Assembly (NCBI GenBank): GCA_030035585.1
Contig: CM057462.1
Coordinates: forward strand, 117,175,234-117,239,233
Source of the DNA: Dugong dugon
Taxonomy: Eukaryota > Chordata > Mammalia > Sirenia > Dugongidae
Direction of reading: 5' to 3'
Length of the DNA: 64,000 nt
Shown here: positions 13,114 through 24,147 of the stretch, one piece after another
Layout of the letters: each line of letters begins with the position of its first letter
Numbering within the stretch: the stretch's first letter is position 1
Program-made: the position numbers and the translations under genes
Notes under the pieces: model-generated
What the model was told of the DNA's origin: nothing
The model's database searches: none
Seen by the model: the letters and a program-made list of their open reading frames with translations, nothing else

Positions 13114-14028
13114 ATTGAGGATCTTTCTGTTTTATTGTAAATACACTTATCAACCTTTCTCATGCAAAGGTGGTCAGTATGCCTTTCTTCTAAGTTTGGA
13201 TGTATATATTCCTTACGTGGTAAATTTCTATTGTAATCCTTTGTGGTTCAAGGATAGAGTGCCAACTATTTCCTTAGCAGAGGTCGAGGAACCTTTCTAG
13301 GAAGAAGGTCCATAGCCATTACATTCTCAATAGAGTCTCAACAGGATCCAAAAACTTTAAGAATTTCTATGTGGAAGTAAAGAATGAGACGCAGCTGAAC
13401 TCTGAGAGAAATGAGAACAAAGACCATGAAAAATACAAAGAGATAAGTTTCAAATATTTGGAAACCAATATACATATAAAACACACCAATGTGTGTGGTT
13501 AGAAGGCTTGAAAGCCATGTCTTCAGAAACAAGCTTCAGGTTCCTCATAATGCAGGTGAGGAGGCAGTGGTTTTTCAAGGGAGACTACAAAGGGCAACTC
13601 CATATAGCTCAGAGTCCGAAAGAAAGGAAATGCTTACTGGACAGAGGGTAAGGAGGTTAGAGAACAGTTGAAATTTCTTTAGTTAAAAAGGAGTTGAAAA
13701 AGGTAAATCCTGTTTCAATGACAAGTAAGTAAAATGCTGTCTCTAAAAGAGTCATTTCTATTATATTGGGGGGAAAAGGAGAAAGTAGGTGCTAAAAATA
13801 AAGAAAAGTATGATCTTAAGTCTGACTCTAAAAAGGAAGAGGAACAGGACACATTTTCTGGGTCTGTCTCTATGAAAAATTATGAGACGAAATTTAGAAG
13901 ATTAGGAAAAAGTCTTAGCTGCCAAATCCGCAAACCCCTTATGATGGCCTGCTCCATTAATTACCGTGCAAACTGCCTCACAAGCAGTACATGGGCTGGA
14001 ATCACCTGCATTATTCCTCTGTGAAGGG
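13114..14028. other. UOX 3' flank, nothing recognised
   Basis: No repeat, conserved exon or RNA gene is visible. The short ORFs here look random in composition. Confidence 0.4.
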
Positions 14029-14316
14029 ACAAGGGTGTTTCAGTGGTAGAATTCTCATCTATCATGCGGGAGACCCGGGTTCAATTCCAGCCAGTTCATC
14101 TCGTGGGCAGCAACCACCCATCTGTCAGTGGAGACTTGTGTGTTACTATGATGTTAAGCAGATTTTAGTGAAGGTTCCAGACTAAAATGGATTAGGAAGA
14201 AAGGCCTGGCCATCTACCTCTGAAAATCAGCCAATGAAAACCCTATGGATCACAACATTTCGTTGTGCATGGGGTTGCCATGAGTCAGGAGCTGACTCAA
14301 TGGCAGCTACCAACAA
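14029..14316 (+). repeat. tRNA-Gly-headed SINE with RTE-derived body
   Basis: The head reads TTCAGTGGTAGAATTCTC, then GAGACCCGGGTTCAATTCC, matching the A and B boxes of tRNA-Gly. The body and tail ('ggaagaaaggcctggccatc', 'gagctgactcaatggcagct') match RTE ends. It is a SINE and not a working tRNA gene. Confidence 0.8.
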
Positions 14317-14499
14317 TTCCTCTGTGAAATTACTGGAGATCCGTGTTGGGGTAATGGTAGGGAGACAGAAGAAGGGAGAGGGTGTGAGAGCAGCTTGGCT
14401 TTTCAAAAAACTGGCACAGAATCTCTGCAGCCTTCCATAACAAGATTACAAAGTGTTTTCATACGAATTACCTCACAGGTGTTTACAGTTCACTGCCTG

Positions 14500-14515
14500 C
14501 CTGCCTGCCTGCAAG
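14500..14515 (+). repeat. Short (CTGC)n run
   Basis: Four tandem copies of a CTGC unit. The flanks to about 15,260 hold nothing else that I recognise apart from a T-rich stretch near 14,875. Confidence 0.6.
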
Positions 14516-15264
14516 GAGCTGACAGCAGCAGGTGAAACCCAAAGCCTGGTTTTCAGCACATAGTTCACAATGCTAACCACAAGAAAACGTCCTTCACCAA
14601 ACAGGAACCTGGCCTTGAAAATTTCACAGACTACAGCCTTTCCTGCCACACACCTGGGATATAACATCAAATAGCTTGTTTGGAACCCATTACAATAAAT
14701 TGTTTAAGAGTTCACAAGAAGTACAAAGCATATACATATAAAACGGACCACAATTTTTGTCTAAGGATTCTGTTCTAACATCAATTTCTTCTCTGGAGTA
14801 AATATGCTATCTCCAAAACTTACATGAAGAAGAGAACATCAAGTAAGAAATGGCCTAATTAAGGTTTCGGGTTTTTGTTTTGTTTTGTTTTTTCTTTAAA
14901 GGAAAAGTCATACTAACCTCTAACTGACTCTTTGAACAGAATTATCAAATTAGCAGAGGAATAAAATGTACCAGCCATTTGGCCATGCGAGTTTTATGCT
15001 GTAGCAGCACATTCTGTAACATGAGAATTCAACGTAGTACAAAACTTCCTTTATCGAATTATTTCATCCTTCTTATCCCATGTTCTTTCTAAGCAGGTGT
15101 TCATTTGTGAATGGCCTCCAGCATCTTCTGAGGTTTGCTGCTCTCAGACCTCCCATATCACGTCTCACTTCACCCACAAAACCCAGTGATGACTTTCTAC
15201 TTGGGTCTAATAACAAGTAAGACGAAGGCAAGGTACTTATTTCATTTAGCAAACACATACAGAA

Positions 15265-15450
15265 ACTTACATGTGTCAGGCACAAGAATTTCCATAGCAC
15301 TTTACAAACATTAAGCCATTTAATCCTCAAAAACCCTGTGAGTTAGGTTCTATTTTCACCTCCATGCTACAGATGAGGAAACTGGGTCATATAGCTAGTT
15401 AGAGGTAGAGCCAAGATTTAAACTGAGTTTGTGTAATTAACCACAGCACC
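15265..15450 (-). repeat. MIR SINE
   Basis: Reverse-complement MIR: 'ttaatcctcaaaaaccctgt', 'gatgaggaaactgggtcata' and 'tagagccaagatttaaactg' in order. Confidence 0.75.
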
Positions 15451-15674
15451 ATGCTATTAAGCAGTAGTATTATATAAGAGAACGAAGCAGAAGTATTATC
15501 AAATAACACTAAATGCTCGTATGTAAGCATTATAAAATATATGATGTATATAGGTTATTTTTAATTTTCGTTTGGACAGATTTTCATCATGGGTTTCTAA
15601 AATTATAACTCATGAAGCTTTTTGCTGTATATGCAATGGTAGTGTTAGTCAATTGATATAAAGATAATCACCTC

Positions 15675-16244
15675 TTCTCGTGGATTGAATTGTGTCCCCC
15701 AAAAATATGTGTCTGCTTGGTTAGGCCATAATTCCCAGTATTGTGTGGTTGTCCTCCATTTTGTGACATAATTTCCCTATGTGTGCTAAATCCTAATCTC
15801 TGCCTGTGGTTAATGAGGCAAGATTGGATTATGTTAAAGACAATTAGAGTAGGATGTAACACCCTTGCTCAGGTCACATCCCTGATCCAATGTAAAGGGA
15901 GTTTCCCTGGGGTGTGGCCTGCACCACCTTTTATCTTGCAAGAGATAAAGGGAAAGGGAAGCAAGGGGCATGGGGGGGGGGGGTGACCTCATGCCACCAA
16001 GAAAGCAGTGCCAGGAGCAGAATGCATCCTTTGGACCCGAGGTTCCTGCATGGAGAAGCTCCTAGTCCAGGGGAAGTTTGATGACAAGGATGTTCCTCCA
16101 GAGTCGAAAAAGAAAGCCTTCACCTGGAGCTGACACCCTGAATTTGGACTTCTAGCCTACTAGACTGTGAGAGAAAAAGCTTCTGTTTGTGGTAGCCATC
16201 CACTTGTGGTATTTCTGTGATAGCAGCACTAGGGGACTAAGACA
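15675..16244 (+). mobile_element. Afrotherian MaLR-type solo LTR
   Basis: Runs from TGGATTGAATTGTGTCCCCC to ...GGGACTAAGACA, with the features shared by the copies at 24,788, 29,419, 42,734, 55,712 and 59,199 ('acttgtggtatttctgt' near the 3' end). It includes a homopolymer G run near 15,972. A fossil solo LTR. Confidence 0.75.
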
Positions 16245-16254
16245 TCGCTCAAGT

Positions 16255-16470
16255 CTGCATGCATCTTTTAATCAACAATTATGTTTATTTCTCTGATTAT
16301 AAAAGCAATAAATGTTCATATTTGGAAGATTCAGAAAAGCACATGGCAAAAATAAAAATCAGTTATAATCATACCATTTAGAAATCATCACTGTTGATAT
16401 TTTCATACATACATATTCTTTAGTCTCCTTTCTATAGGTATATCCATCCATCTGTATACTGACAATATTT
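16255..16470 (+). repeat. Possible old LINE segment
   Basis: Phrases such as 'ataaaagcaataaatgttca' and 'aatcatcactgttgatattt' resemble an ancient LINE 3' region common in mammals. Family uncertain. Confidence 0.3.
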
Positions 16471-17172
16471 ATTAAATATGGCTCTTTGTGACAAATGGAT
16501 GCGTTATTCAAATAAAAACAATTTACACTTTTTTCAGTGCCCCAATGTGTACAAAATATTCTCTAAGCATTGAAAAAGTCATAAAATCAATACATTTAAA
16601 TCACAAAAGTACTATCAAGTAGAAATAAGTTCCCAATAATCCGTATGTGACAGCATTCTTAAAAATTCAAATATTCAGTTGAAGTTGTGGTGGTGATATA
16701 TTTCAACCTGATTATGTCACTACATTTTCTGCATTACCCAGAAGCAAAGTTTTAGCATCAATAGGATGAAAATAATAAATATTTGCTTCTTAAACTAACG
16801 CACAAATTAATTGATGTGACACCTCCACTAATTCATGATTATTTTCTTAATGAATTGATTTGAAGGCTTCTCTATGATAAGAAGGCACAAGACAACCAAA
16901 AAGAAATATTGATTTATGATTGTTGTAATACTGCTCAGTATTTTTTAAGTAAATTGTATCCATAAAGCATGTGATAATTACTAATCAGGTAATCCACAAA
17001 TCACCTTGCTGAGCTAGGTGTAGAAGAAAGAAATTATGTAATACAGGAGGAAAATGAACACTATAAATCAATCTGCTACAAGGAAAACTTGCATAGCTAC
17101 ACAAAACAATTTCCAGCATCATGTGAGTGGCTGTGAGGAATTCCTCAGCCAACAGTAGACTCCTATTGGTGG
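16471..17172. other. 3' flank and probable UOX 3' UTR side
   Basis: No repeat recognised. The UOX 3' UTR must start just below 17,173 on the minus strand, but I cannot fix a polyadenylation site. Confidence 0.35.
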
Positions 17173-17238
17173 CTACAATGTCTGAGCCGTGAAGACAGCT
17201 TCCTCTTGACTGTATGGATTGTCTAAAGGTAGCAAGAC
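17173..17238 (-). pseudogene. UOX: UOX exon 8 (coding part), with a 17-base deletion
   Basis: After the acceptor TTTTCTGCAG the exon reads VLLPLDNP and then TA joined directly to CA GTC AAG AGG AAG CTG TCT TCA CGG CTC. The intact family reads NPYGKITGTVKRKLSSRL, so exactly 17 bases are missing at 17,212/17,213. The C-terminal Ser-Arg-Leu, a type 1 peroxisomal targeting signal, is still spelled in the DNA but lies in another frame. In the shifted frame a TAG follows at 17,173-17,175. The codon after the SRL triplet is AGA, so the original stop appears changed too. The 3' UTR limit is not visible. Confidence 0.94.
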
Positions 17239-17689
17239 CTGCAGAAAAACCACGTTAATCTCAGAGGCATTAAAATACCTCCCCTCCTTTTTTATATGAA
17301 TCAATATTTAAACAACAACAACCTGTTAAACAGGAAAATGTATGTGCTGTGCAGTGAAGTTACTTCAAGCATGGCAGTGTATTATTTTTCTGGCAATAGG
17401 TGAGAGTTGATTTACCAGAAAATTAAAGTTTTTAAAAAATGTTTAATCACTGGGATATGTTTCTAAAATGCATTACATATCCCTGCTTTTCCAACAGAGT
17501 GTGGAGAATATAATTTGACCTTTACTTGATGACTCACTTTGCACATCAATCATCGTCCAGTGCTGTGATACAGCCATGCCCTCAGGAGCATATGAGGTCT
17601 GAAGGGCTGTTAGCCTAATGCTAATGGCTCCAGACAGCTGTGCTTTCAGAGTTCTTCCATCTTCCCGCTCTGCCATTTGTCACTTTTCT

Positions 17690-18050
17690 GCTGTTGTCAG
17701 TGTGTCCTGACTCCTTGCTTCCTGTGTGTTGCCTTCACTTTGTACACATCTGCTGGGTCAGAGCCTGAGAGCGGCTCCAGCCAGGCCCATGGTGCAGACG
17801 CAGAAGCAGGGACAGAGCCTTGACTCAGAGGAACTTTGGCCTTCCTGCCTCCAGGTCCCTGGCTGGGCTGTGGAAGGGAGCTGGGGGATGAAGTCTGACT
17901 TCCTGGATGAAGGAACACTACTGCCTCAGCCCACCAGCAAGCCCTCGAGCTGGATCAGCCCAGGCCTGAGGCATCAGGGGCCCTGAGGATGCATGCCTTC
18001 CTCACTCTGCCTGGGGTCCTGTGCTGAGCACTGCTCCAATTAAGTCATGA
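17690..18050. other. G/C-rich unassigned block in UOX intron 7
   Basis: Noticeably richer in G and C than its neighbours, with open frames on both strands that share no motif I know. It could be an old repeat or random open sequence. Confidence 0.3.
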
Positions 18051-18107
18051 AACCTGACCTTTTTTCCTGCTTGGGTCCACTTGTTTTGCCTCTAGTGGAT
18101 ATGGAGT

Positions 18108-18310
18108 CCCTGGGTGGTGAAAACGGTTAACATGCTCCGCTGCTAACTGAAGGCTGGAGGTTCGAGTCCAGTCAGACACTTCAGAAGAAAGGCCTGGTGA
18201 TCTACTTTCGAAAATCATTGAAAACCCTATGGAGCACAGTTCTACTCTGACACACAAGGGCTCACCATAAGTTGGAATCGACTTGATGGTAACTGGTGTT
18301 TGTTTTTTCC
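18108..18310 (+). repeat. AfroSINE, long variant
   Basis: Begins GGAGTCCCTGGGTGGTGAAA and ends 'gttggaatcgacttgatggt'. It carries an extra middle part ('agaaaggcctggtgatctac'). Confidence 0.85.
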
Positions 18311-18856
18311 TGGTGGATATAGCCAGGATTTCTTTCAGGTCTAAATTTAAATTAATGAAATTTCAGTAGTCAACACCCTTTCCTTCTTCTGAAGTACATA
18401 GCACTGCCCTTCTTTCAGCTGAAAGAACGGCATATGGGATCAAGGTCGCTCTCCTTTGCCACTCAGGACTCCATATCACTTACACCAGGCACCTAACAAG
18501 AGCTTTGTTCTCCAGTGCTGCCCCCTCAACCACTACCTGCTACGGAAGGCAGGGAAAAGCCAGGGGAGTCCGCCAACAGTCACTGCAGAACAAAGTAAGG
18601 TATCTGGCAGAGGGGCTCTGACTACGGAGACTGCTGAGTCAGCAGACCCAGAATGTAGGATCTTCCTGAAGAACCTTTATTGGCCTTTACCCATCAAAGG
18701 ATGTGATTCTAAGGCAGCAGAGCTATGTTAATCGATGGCCCCTTCTTTGCCTCATTCCCCCACACACAAAAGAAAAAGTTTCCTAAAATGGAGTTTTTCA
18801 AATTTTAGAAGTCTGTGGGAGGATGCATCAAATAGAGGAATCCTATCATTTTAAAA

Positions 18857-19070
18857 TAGGAGTCTCTGGATGGTTCAAATGGTTAAGCTCTTGACTACTA
18901 GCCAAAAGGTTGGTGGTTCAAACCCACACAGAGGCCTTGGAAAACAGGCCTGGCGATCTGCTTCTGAAAGGTTGCAACATTGAAAACCCTATGGAGCACA
19001 GTTCTACTCTGCACACATGGGGTCACCAGGAGTTAGAATCAACTACAGGGCAACTAACAACATCATTCTG
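18857..19070 (+). repeat. AfroSINE, long variant
   Basis: From 'ggagtctctggatggttcaa' to 'agaatcaactacagggcaac', with the 'ggcctggcgatctgcttctg' middle segment. Confidence 0.85.
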
Positions 19071-19163
19071 AAATTGGTTTAAGGGGGAGGGACAATTCTA
19101 ATATCCCTAAATTGGCCACAAAGGCTATCTGTCAGGATTTTAGGCTATCTAGTTGGGCATACA

Positions 19164-19378
19164 AGGGGCCCTGGTGGGGCAGTGGTTAAGGGCTTGGCTG
19201 CTAACTGAAAGGTTGGTGGTTCGAACCTATCAGGTGCTCTGCAGCAGAAAGATGTGGCAGTCTGCTTCCGTAAAGATTACAGTCTTGGAAACCCTATGGG
19301 GCAGCTCTACTCTGCCCTACAGGGTCAGTTTGCTATGAGTCAGAATCGACTCGATGGCAACGGGTTCGGGTTTGGTAA
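19164..19378 (+). repeat. AfroSINE, well preserved
   Basis: From 'ggggccctggtggggcagtg' to 'gaatcgactcgatggcaacg'. One of the least diverged copies here. Confidence 0.9.
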
Positions 19379-19946
19379 CTGGACATACTAAGTGGTTTAA
19401 CTTTCTGTCATGGCTAAAATGGGTCAAGGTAAGTGTTTTTTGCAAGACAAGGTTTCCTTTCAAAAAAATGAATTTCTTCATCCTGCCATCTGTAATTGCA
19501 ATTAGAAACACAAATACTCTTTCATCTTTCTGTGCGTTGTGTATGCTATTGAATTGACCACTTAATCAAAAGATAGAGACGATGGAAGAAACTGAAAACA
19601 GCATCTTTTTTCTCTCCCTATTGCCTCATGATGGAAGAATAATGAAGCTGAGACCTTGTGTGGCACCTTTTGAGGAAGCAGCTCTCAGAGCTGTTTCCTT
19701 GGGCACACTTTGTTCTTTCTTTTTCTTTCCCACTGCAGCTTCCAACCCTCCTCTATAATTATTCATCTACTTCTAGGGTACACTAGCCACAGGCACTGAA
19801 AGGCCTAGGGTCTGAGAGAGCTCTAATCAGTGGCGACTATAAATATTCTCCCAAGCAACAGCTGCTAAGAGTTTTAGTCGGTGATATTATCATCCCAAGT
19901 TTATAAAGACGGGTGGGAGGTGTGCTATTTTTTAGAGTTCTCTTAC

Positions 19947-20030
19947 CTCTTCCTTGTTGGTCAGTCCCACTTTGGACATGTCTGTATTAAAATAGTGAAT
20001 GTTTGGCAGGCTGATTTCCATGTCTTCTAT
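19947..20030 (-). pseudogene. UOX: UOX exon 7
   Basis: The acceptor is GCATTCCAG and the donor GTAAGA. The 84 bases give 28 codons, reading [20 protein letters not shown], then VGLTNKEE. The LPN-IHYF motif carries the asparagine and histidine that line the urate site in the family. Differences from pig are IDMSKMGLI to TDMSKVGLT. The exon is intact in itself. Confidence 0.95.
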
Positions 20031-20059
20031 CTGGAATGCACAATAATATGTATCACATT

Positions 20060-20344
20060 GGGTAGTTGTGAGTCTCTCTATTACCACCCACTCCCCACCT
20101 TACTCAGGCTCCACCTCTGCCTCTGAGGCACCGCCTGCTGCCTCTCTGTTGCCCTACACTCTTCTCTCCTGCTGGTCCTGCTAGTAAAAGGTGGGCCCAC
20201 TCTTCTCAGTGTACAAAATCTGCTCCTCTGAAAAGCAAGTGTTCCTTGGGTCACAAACCTGGGAGACCTCTTAGATGTCCAACTGGTCTCCATATGCTGG
20301 CAAGTTAACCTCCTAAATTCCTCCTAATTCCATTCCCTCCTCTC
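20060..20344 (+). repeat. L2 LINE, 5' piece of an interrupted copy
   Basis: 'cacaaacctgggagacctct' and 'attccattccctcctctct' match L2 3'-region text. It resumes after a 650-base insertion at 20,995. The start is approximate. Confidence 0.55.
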
Positions 20345-20994
20345 TAGGCCTGTCCCTAACATTTGCAGGCTTGGGGGTAAGACTATTAACTGGAGGCCCG
20401 TATACCAGATGCCTAAAGATTTGAAAGTTATAAATCAAACTAACAAACTTTTTAAAGTAAAATATGTTCTAGCCTTCTAATCTTACAAATATATCTTTAT
20501 AATGACCTAGAAGGTAAGTTCAAATTTAAAATTCTCTGACTCCTTGGAGTGCCATGCCAAGACATGGCAGCATGGGAAGAGCTAGCCCCCAGCCCTGGCC
20601 CACCCACTTTCTCTCTTGGACTCAGGTGGGTGGGCCCCCGCCTGCACATCAAGTCTTACCCATACCTCCTGCAAACAGCTGCCCCTTTGACAACCCTCCA
20701 GCCTAAGGGTGTGCACACTAATGGCATGATCTGTTCTCTGGAGGGTGGATCTGGGAAAGACCCCTGTGCAGGCTTGGAAGTAGGCTCAGAGCTATTTTGG
20801 CAGGAAATTTTGGAGGCCCAGGTATCGAGAGAAGGGTCTAAAAGGCGATGTGTGGGCTCCTGGGGGGTTTGTTCCCTCGGACCCACAAACTTCACCCAGC
20901 GGAGAGAGGCATAGTCAGAGGAAGGCCTGAAGGGGGTCTCTAAAGTACTGGGTCATAGCAGGAGTCCCTCTTGCCCAGGCCTAAAGGCAGTACT
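20345..20994. mobile_element. 650-base insertion inside an L2, family unnamed
   Basis: Bounded by the direct repeat CCTCCTCTC (20,336-20,344 and 20,995-21,003), and L2 text runs on smoothly if it is removed. It begins TAGGCCTG and has the inverted CAGGCCTA at 20,976-20,983, just inside the right end. No poly-A tail. It looks like a nonautonomous DNA transposon, but the inverted repeats do not reach the right border exactly. Confidence 0.45.
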
Positions 20995-21630
20995 CCTCCT
21001 CTCCATCCCTGCCATTGCCTTAGCTCGGGCCCTCCTTACCAGATTTCTACAATAGCCTCCAAACAGGTGTCCTTGCCTGTGATCTGTCAGCCTTTTAATG
21101 ATCACACTTCTTTCAGAGTGATCTTTCTAGAGTGCAAATCTGGTCATGTCACATCCCGCTTATACCCTCAAAGCTCTCAGGATAAAGTACAGACTCTATA
21201 GCTAAGCCCAAAGTAGCCCTTCCCGATCTGAACCCTGCCTTGTCTCTAGGCACATAGAAATACTTTCACTCCTGGAGCTTCACATGTGGTCAACAAGCTC
21301 AACAGTAAACAACTATACCATGCTGTCTCCTGTCTCCATAACGCCCTTTGCTTCCTCATCCTCAAGTGTGAACCCAGATAGCCCCTACTTATCGCTAAAG
21401 TCTCAACTCAAGCACCTCTCCCTCCAGGGAGCCTGGCTGGCCCTATCCTCTAAACCTGTGTTAGATGCCCTCCTCTGTATTTCCATAATACTCTATTCTC
21501 TAGTGTATTGTTAGTTTACTTATTTTCTTTTTTTCACTGAATGATGAGCTCTTTCAGGGTAAGGAGCATTTTTAATTTATCTTTGTATCTCTCATTCGCT
21601 GGCAGAGACATACTAACCATTCAATAATAT
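20995..21630 (+). repeat. L2 LINE, 3' piece
   Basis: Clear L2 3' text: 'gagtgatctttctagagtgc', 'aaatctggtcatgtcacatc', 'ctttgtatctctcattcgct', ending near 'cattcaataa'. Confidence 0.75.
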
Positions 21631-21637
21631 CAAATGG

Positions 21638-21800
21638 GAACCCTGGTGGCATAGTGGTTAAGAGCTCGGCTGCTAACCAAAAGGTCAGCAGTTCAAATCC
21701 ACCAGCCACTCCTTGGAAACCCTATGGGGCAGTTCTACTCTGTCTTATAGGGTTGCTATGAGTCAGAATCGACTCAACGGCACCTAACAACAGAAACAAT
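21638..21800 (+). repeat. AfroSINE
   Basis: 'gaaccctggtggcatagtgg' to 'gaatcgactcaacggcacct'; short standard form. Confidence 0.9.
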
Positions 21801-21804
21801 ATCA

Positions 21805-21858
21805 AACGAATGGATGGATAGATGGGTGGATGGATGGATGGATGGATGGATGGATGGA
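21805..21858 (+). repeat. (ATGG)n microsatellite
   Basis: About thirteen tandem GGAT/ATGG units directly after the AfroSINE tail. Confidence 0.9.
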
Positions 21859-22221
21859 ATCTCTCTACATCTATCCTTTATTCTCTGGCTCCCCTGAAAC
21901 ATAGGTCCTCCATTTAATTACCCTTCCCTCAAGGCAATCAGGTGTCATGAATACGAGGCCTAAATCAGTAGAAGGTTGAAAGGACTCAAAGAATTCTCAA
22001 CAAAACTAAAGAACCACAGCAGAGGCCTGTGTTTTTAAGTTGGACAGATTTTTCCATTTTTTGCTCTCCTCTCACTTGCTATAACAAGCTTTTGAACAAT
22101 AACAGATGTCATTTTTCATATGTCTTACAATTTCTTATTTTAACTCTCAACTCTTTTTCAGAGCTGACAGGAAACACAACAAGTTCTCTCAATCCTCAGA
22201 ATGGCAAGTGACAAAACCTAC

Positions 22222-22344
22222 CTGGGAACCCGGCTCAGGGAGAGCACTTGGATGTCATAGAGGGTCTTCTGGACAGAGGGCGAGAACTCGCCTTTGTCAT
22301 AGGGCCCAGCAAATTTCTCCAGGACAATGTTCCAAACAGTATCC
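22222..22344 (-). pseudogene. UOX: UOX exon 6, with a 1-base deletion at its 3' end
   Basis: The acceptor is GGGTTTCAG and the donor GTAGGT. The exon reads [20 protein letters not shown], then [20 protein letters not shown]. The first six residues (DTVWNI) are unusually divergent from GTIRDL of pig and human, including an Arg-to-Trp change; the rest is highly conserved. The last codon should be GAG before phase-0 exon 7, but the exon ends CCCAG, 123 bases instead of 124, so one base is missing at the junction. Confidence 0.93.
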
Positions 22345-22689
22345 CTGAAACCCAGAGAAGGGAACTGAGGACTCTCATAGAGTCATCTTTCAAGAATGCA
22401 TTGGAAAGCTATAAAGCAGTGACCCTTTTGCCCCTCAGAAAACAATTTTATTGCTGATTTTAGATGCGATTAATATCTGACAATGTGCAAAAATCTCACT
22501 TCCCATTTCCCTTCACACGCACGCACACTCATACATCACCACCACCATTCAACAAACATATTGAGTATCACTAGGCTGTCTTCATAGTCTAACACCAGGG
22601 CTGAATGGGCATTCCAGGGTAAACTTCCCTCAGCATTTGAAGAACCTATAAAGAGGACTCCTATTACTGCTCAGCTTGGCTAGTCCCTT

Positions 22690-22930
22690 GAATTGTTACT
22701 TGACTGAGCTCCCCACATAAAGACAAAATTCCAGTGTAGTCACTCATTCAGTTTATTTTTCTTCATAACATTTGTCATTACCTAATACTATATTGTTCTT
22801 TTTTGTTTCCCCCATACAGTTGAGCTCCACAGTGCTAGGAATTTTGCCTGTGTTGTCTTACTGTTACATCTCTAGTTACACATAATAAGTGATCACTAAA
22901 CATTCATTGTTTTGCATAATTCATTCTCCA
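22690..22930 (+). repeat. L2 LINE, 3' fragment
   Basis: 'catttgtcattacctaatac', 'gagctccacagtgctaggaa' and 'aagtgatcactaaacattca' follow the L2 3'-end order. The following bases to about 23,340 resemble another old, unnamed interspersed repeat. Confidence 0.5.
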
Positions 22931-23642
22931 AATATTCCTTAGATACTTATAATAAGCCAAGAACTCTGCTAGCCACTGTGATACTAATATGTACAAGATA
23001 TGGTCTTTATTGTAATAGTTGAGACTGACATATAAACAAATATTCATTCATTTAAGAATATTTGATTTCCCATTAAGTTCTAGGCAATACTTCTTAATAC
23101 TCAGTATGCACAAAGGGCAAAATTACCCATGGTGGGAAGGTCTAGAGAGAGTGTCACCCAAAAGAAGACATTTTGAGCTGAGTCTTAAAGAATTAATAGA
23201 GGGTTATCACGTAAGAACAAGAAAGGAAAGGGCAAAAATAGCCACATATGCTGATGCAAATAAGAACATGGTAATCAGGCAACTTTGGGAACTTGGAAGG
23301 GATCTGATTTGAGTTGAGAAGGAAGGAAGTGTTTATAGATGTTACAGAGCCAGACGTTCATATTATCATATAATTAAAGGCGTAGAACAAATCTGTATCA
23401 GTGGGAGGAAGCTACCAGAAGCATGTTTCAGCTTATTATACATAGGGTAAAAGTTTCTAACAATCAGAGCTTCAGCAAAGAAATGAGATGCCTGGTCAAA
23501 AAATAAGTTATCAGTCTCTGGAAGTCCAGGAGCCTAATTACTGCTTATCAAGGATATTGTAATAAGAATCTTACCTTTATGTTTTTAAAGCATGTAACAT
23601 TTACAAAGTGCATCAATGGATATCATATCACTTTGAGTTTAG

Positions 23643-23760
23643 CCTAGGGTGACCAATTGTCCCAGTTTGCCCAGGACCAAGGGGTTTACCAGGACACAGG
23701 ACTTTCATTGCTAAAACCAGGAAAACCCTAGGCAAACTGGGAAGAATTAGTCACCCTAAA
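23643..23760. mobile_element. Small palindromic DNA transposon (MITE)
   Basis: Terminal inverted repeats: AGGGTGACCAATTGTCCCAG at the left pairs with ...AATTAGTCACCCT at the right, with TA at both borders. That fits a Tc1/mariner-type MITE about 115 bases long. Confidence 0.65.
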
Positions 23761-23826
23761 CTAGTTTTGCCCTCTCTATAATCCTCTGAGGTAGTAAGGC
23801 CAGAAATTGTTATCTTCATTTAGTCC

Positions 23827-24020
23827 AGTGGTTCTTAAGGTGTGATTTCCCAGTCCAGTAGCGTCAGCATCACCTGGGAGTTTGTTAGAAATGCAAATTC
23901 TTGGCTCTTACCCCAGACCTACAGAATCACAAACTCTGAAGGTGGGGTCCATCAATCTCTGTTTTAACAAACCCTGCTGGTGATTCTAATATACTCTAAT
24001 GTTTTAGAACTACTGATTTA
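23827..24020 (+). mobile_element. MER5A-like hAT-Charlie MITE
   Basis: CAGTGGTTCTTAAGGTGTGA to 'ttttagaactactg', with 'agcatcacctgggagtttgt' and 'aggtggggtccatcaatctc' in between. Nearly full length; it lies 128 bases past the end of UOX exon 5. Confidence 0.75.
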
Positions 24021-24147
24021 AAAAATTAAAAACAGAGAGTTTTAAACTAGAAATTCCTTTCAGGTATAAGACTCCATGAATTCTGGACACTGGCAAACAG
24101 AGCAAATACTACCTGCCTCAGAGCTAGGGCCTAGCACCCATTCTTAC

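Noticed and set aside
14029-14110. Possible tRNA-Gly gene
   Set aside because: The A and B boxes are those of tRNA-Gly, but the sequence continues into an RTE-derived body and recurs at 45,880 and 57,570, so it is a SINE head.
17690-18050. Candidate novel exon between UOX exons 7 and 8
   Set aside because: Open frames occur on both strands without recognisable protein motif, and UOX exon 7 joins exon 8 directly in the family.
20549-20914. 121-codon open frame, G/C-rich
   Set aside because: No known motif or splice context; it lies inside a repeat-like insertion in an L2.
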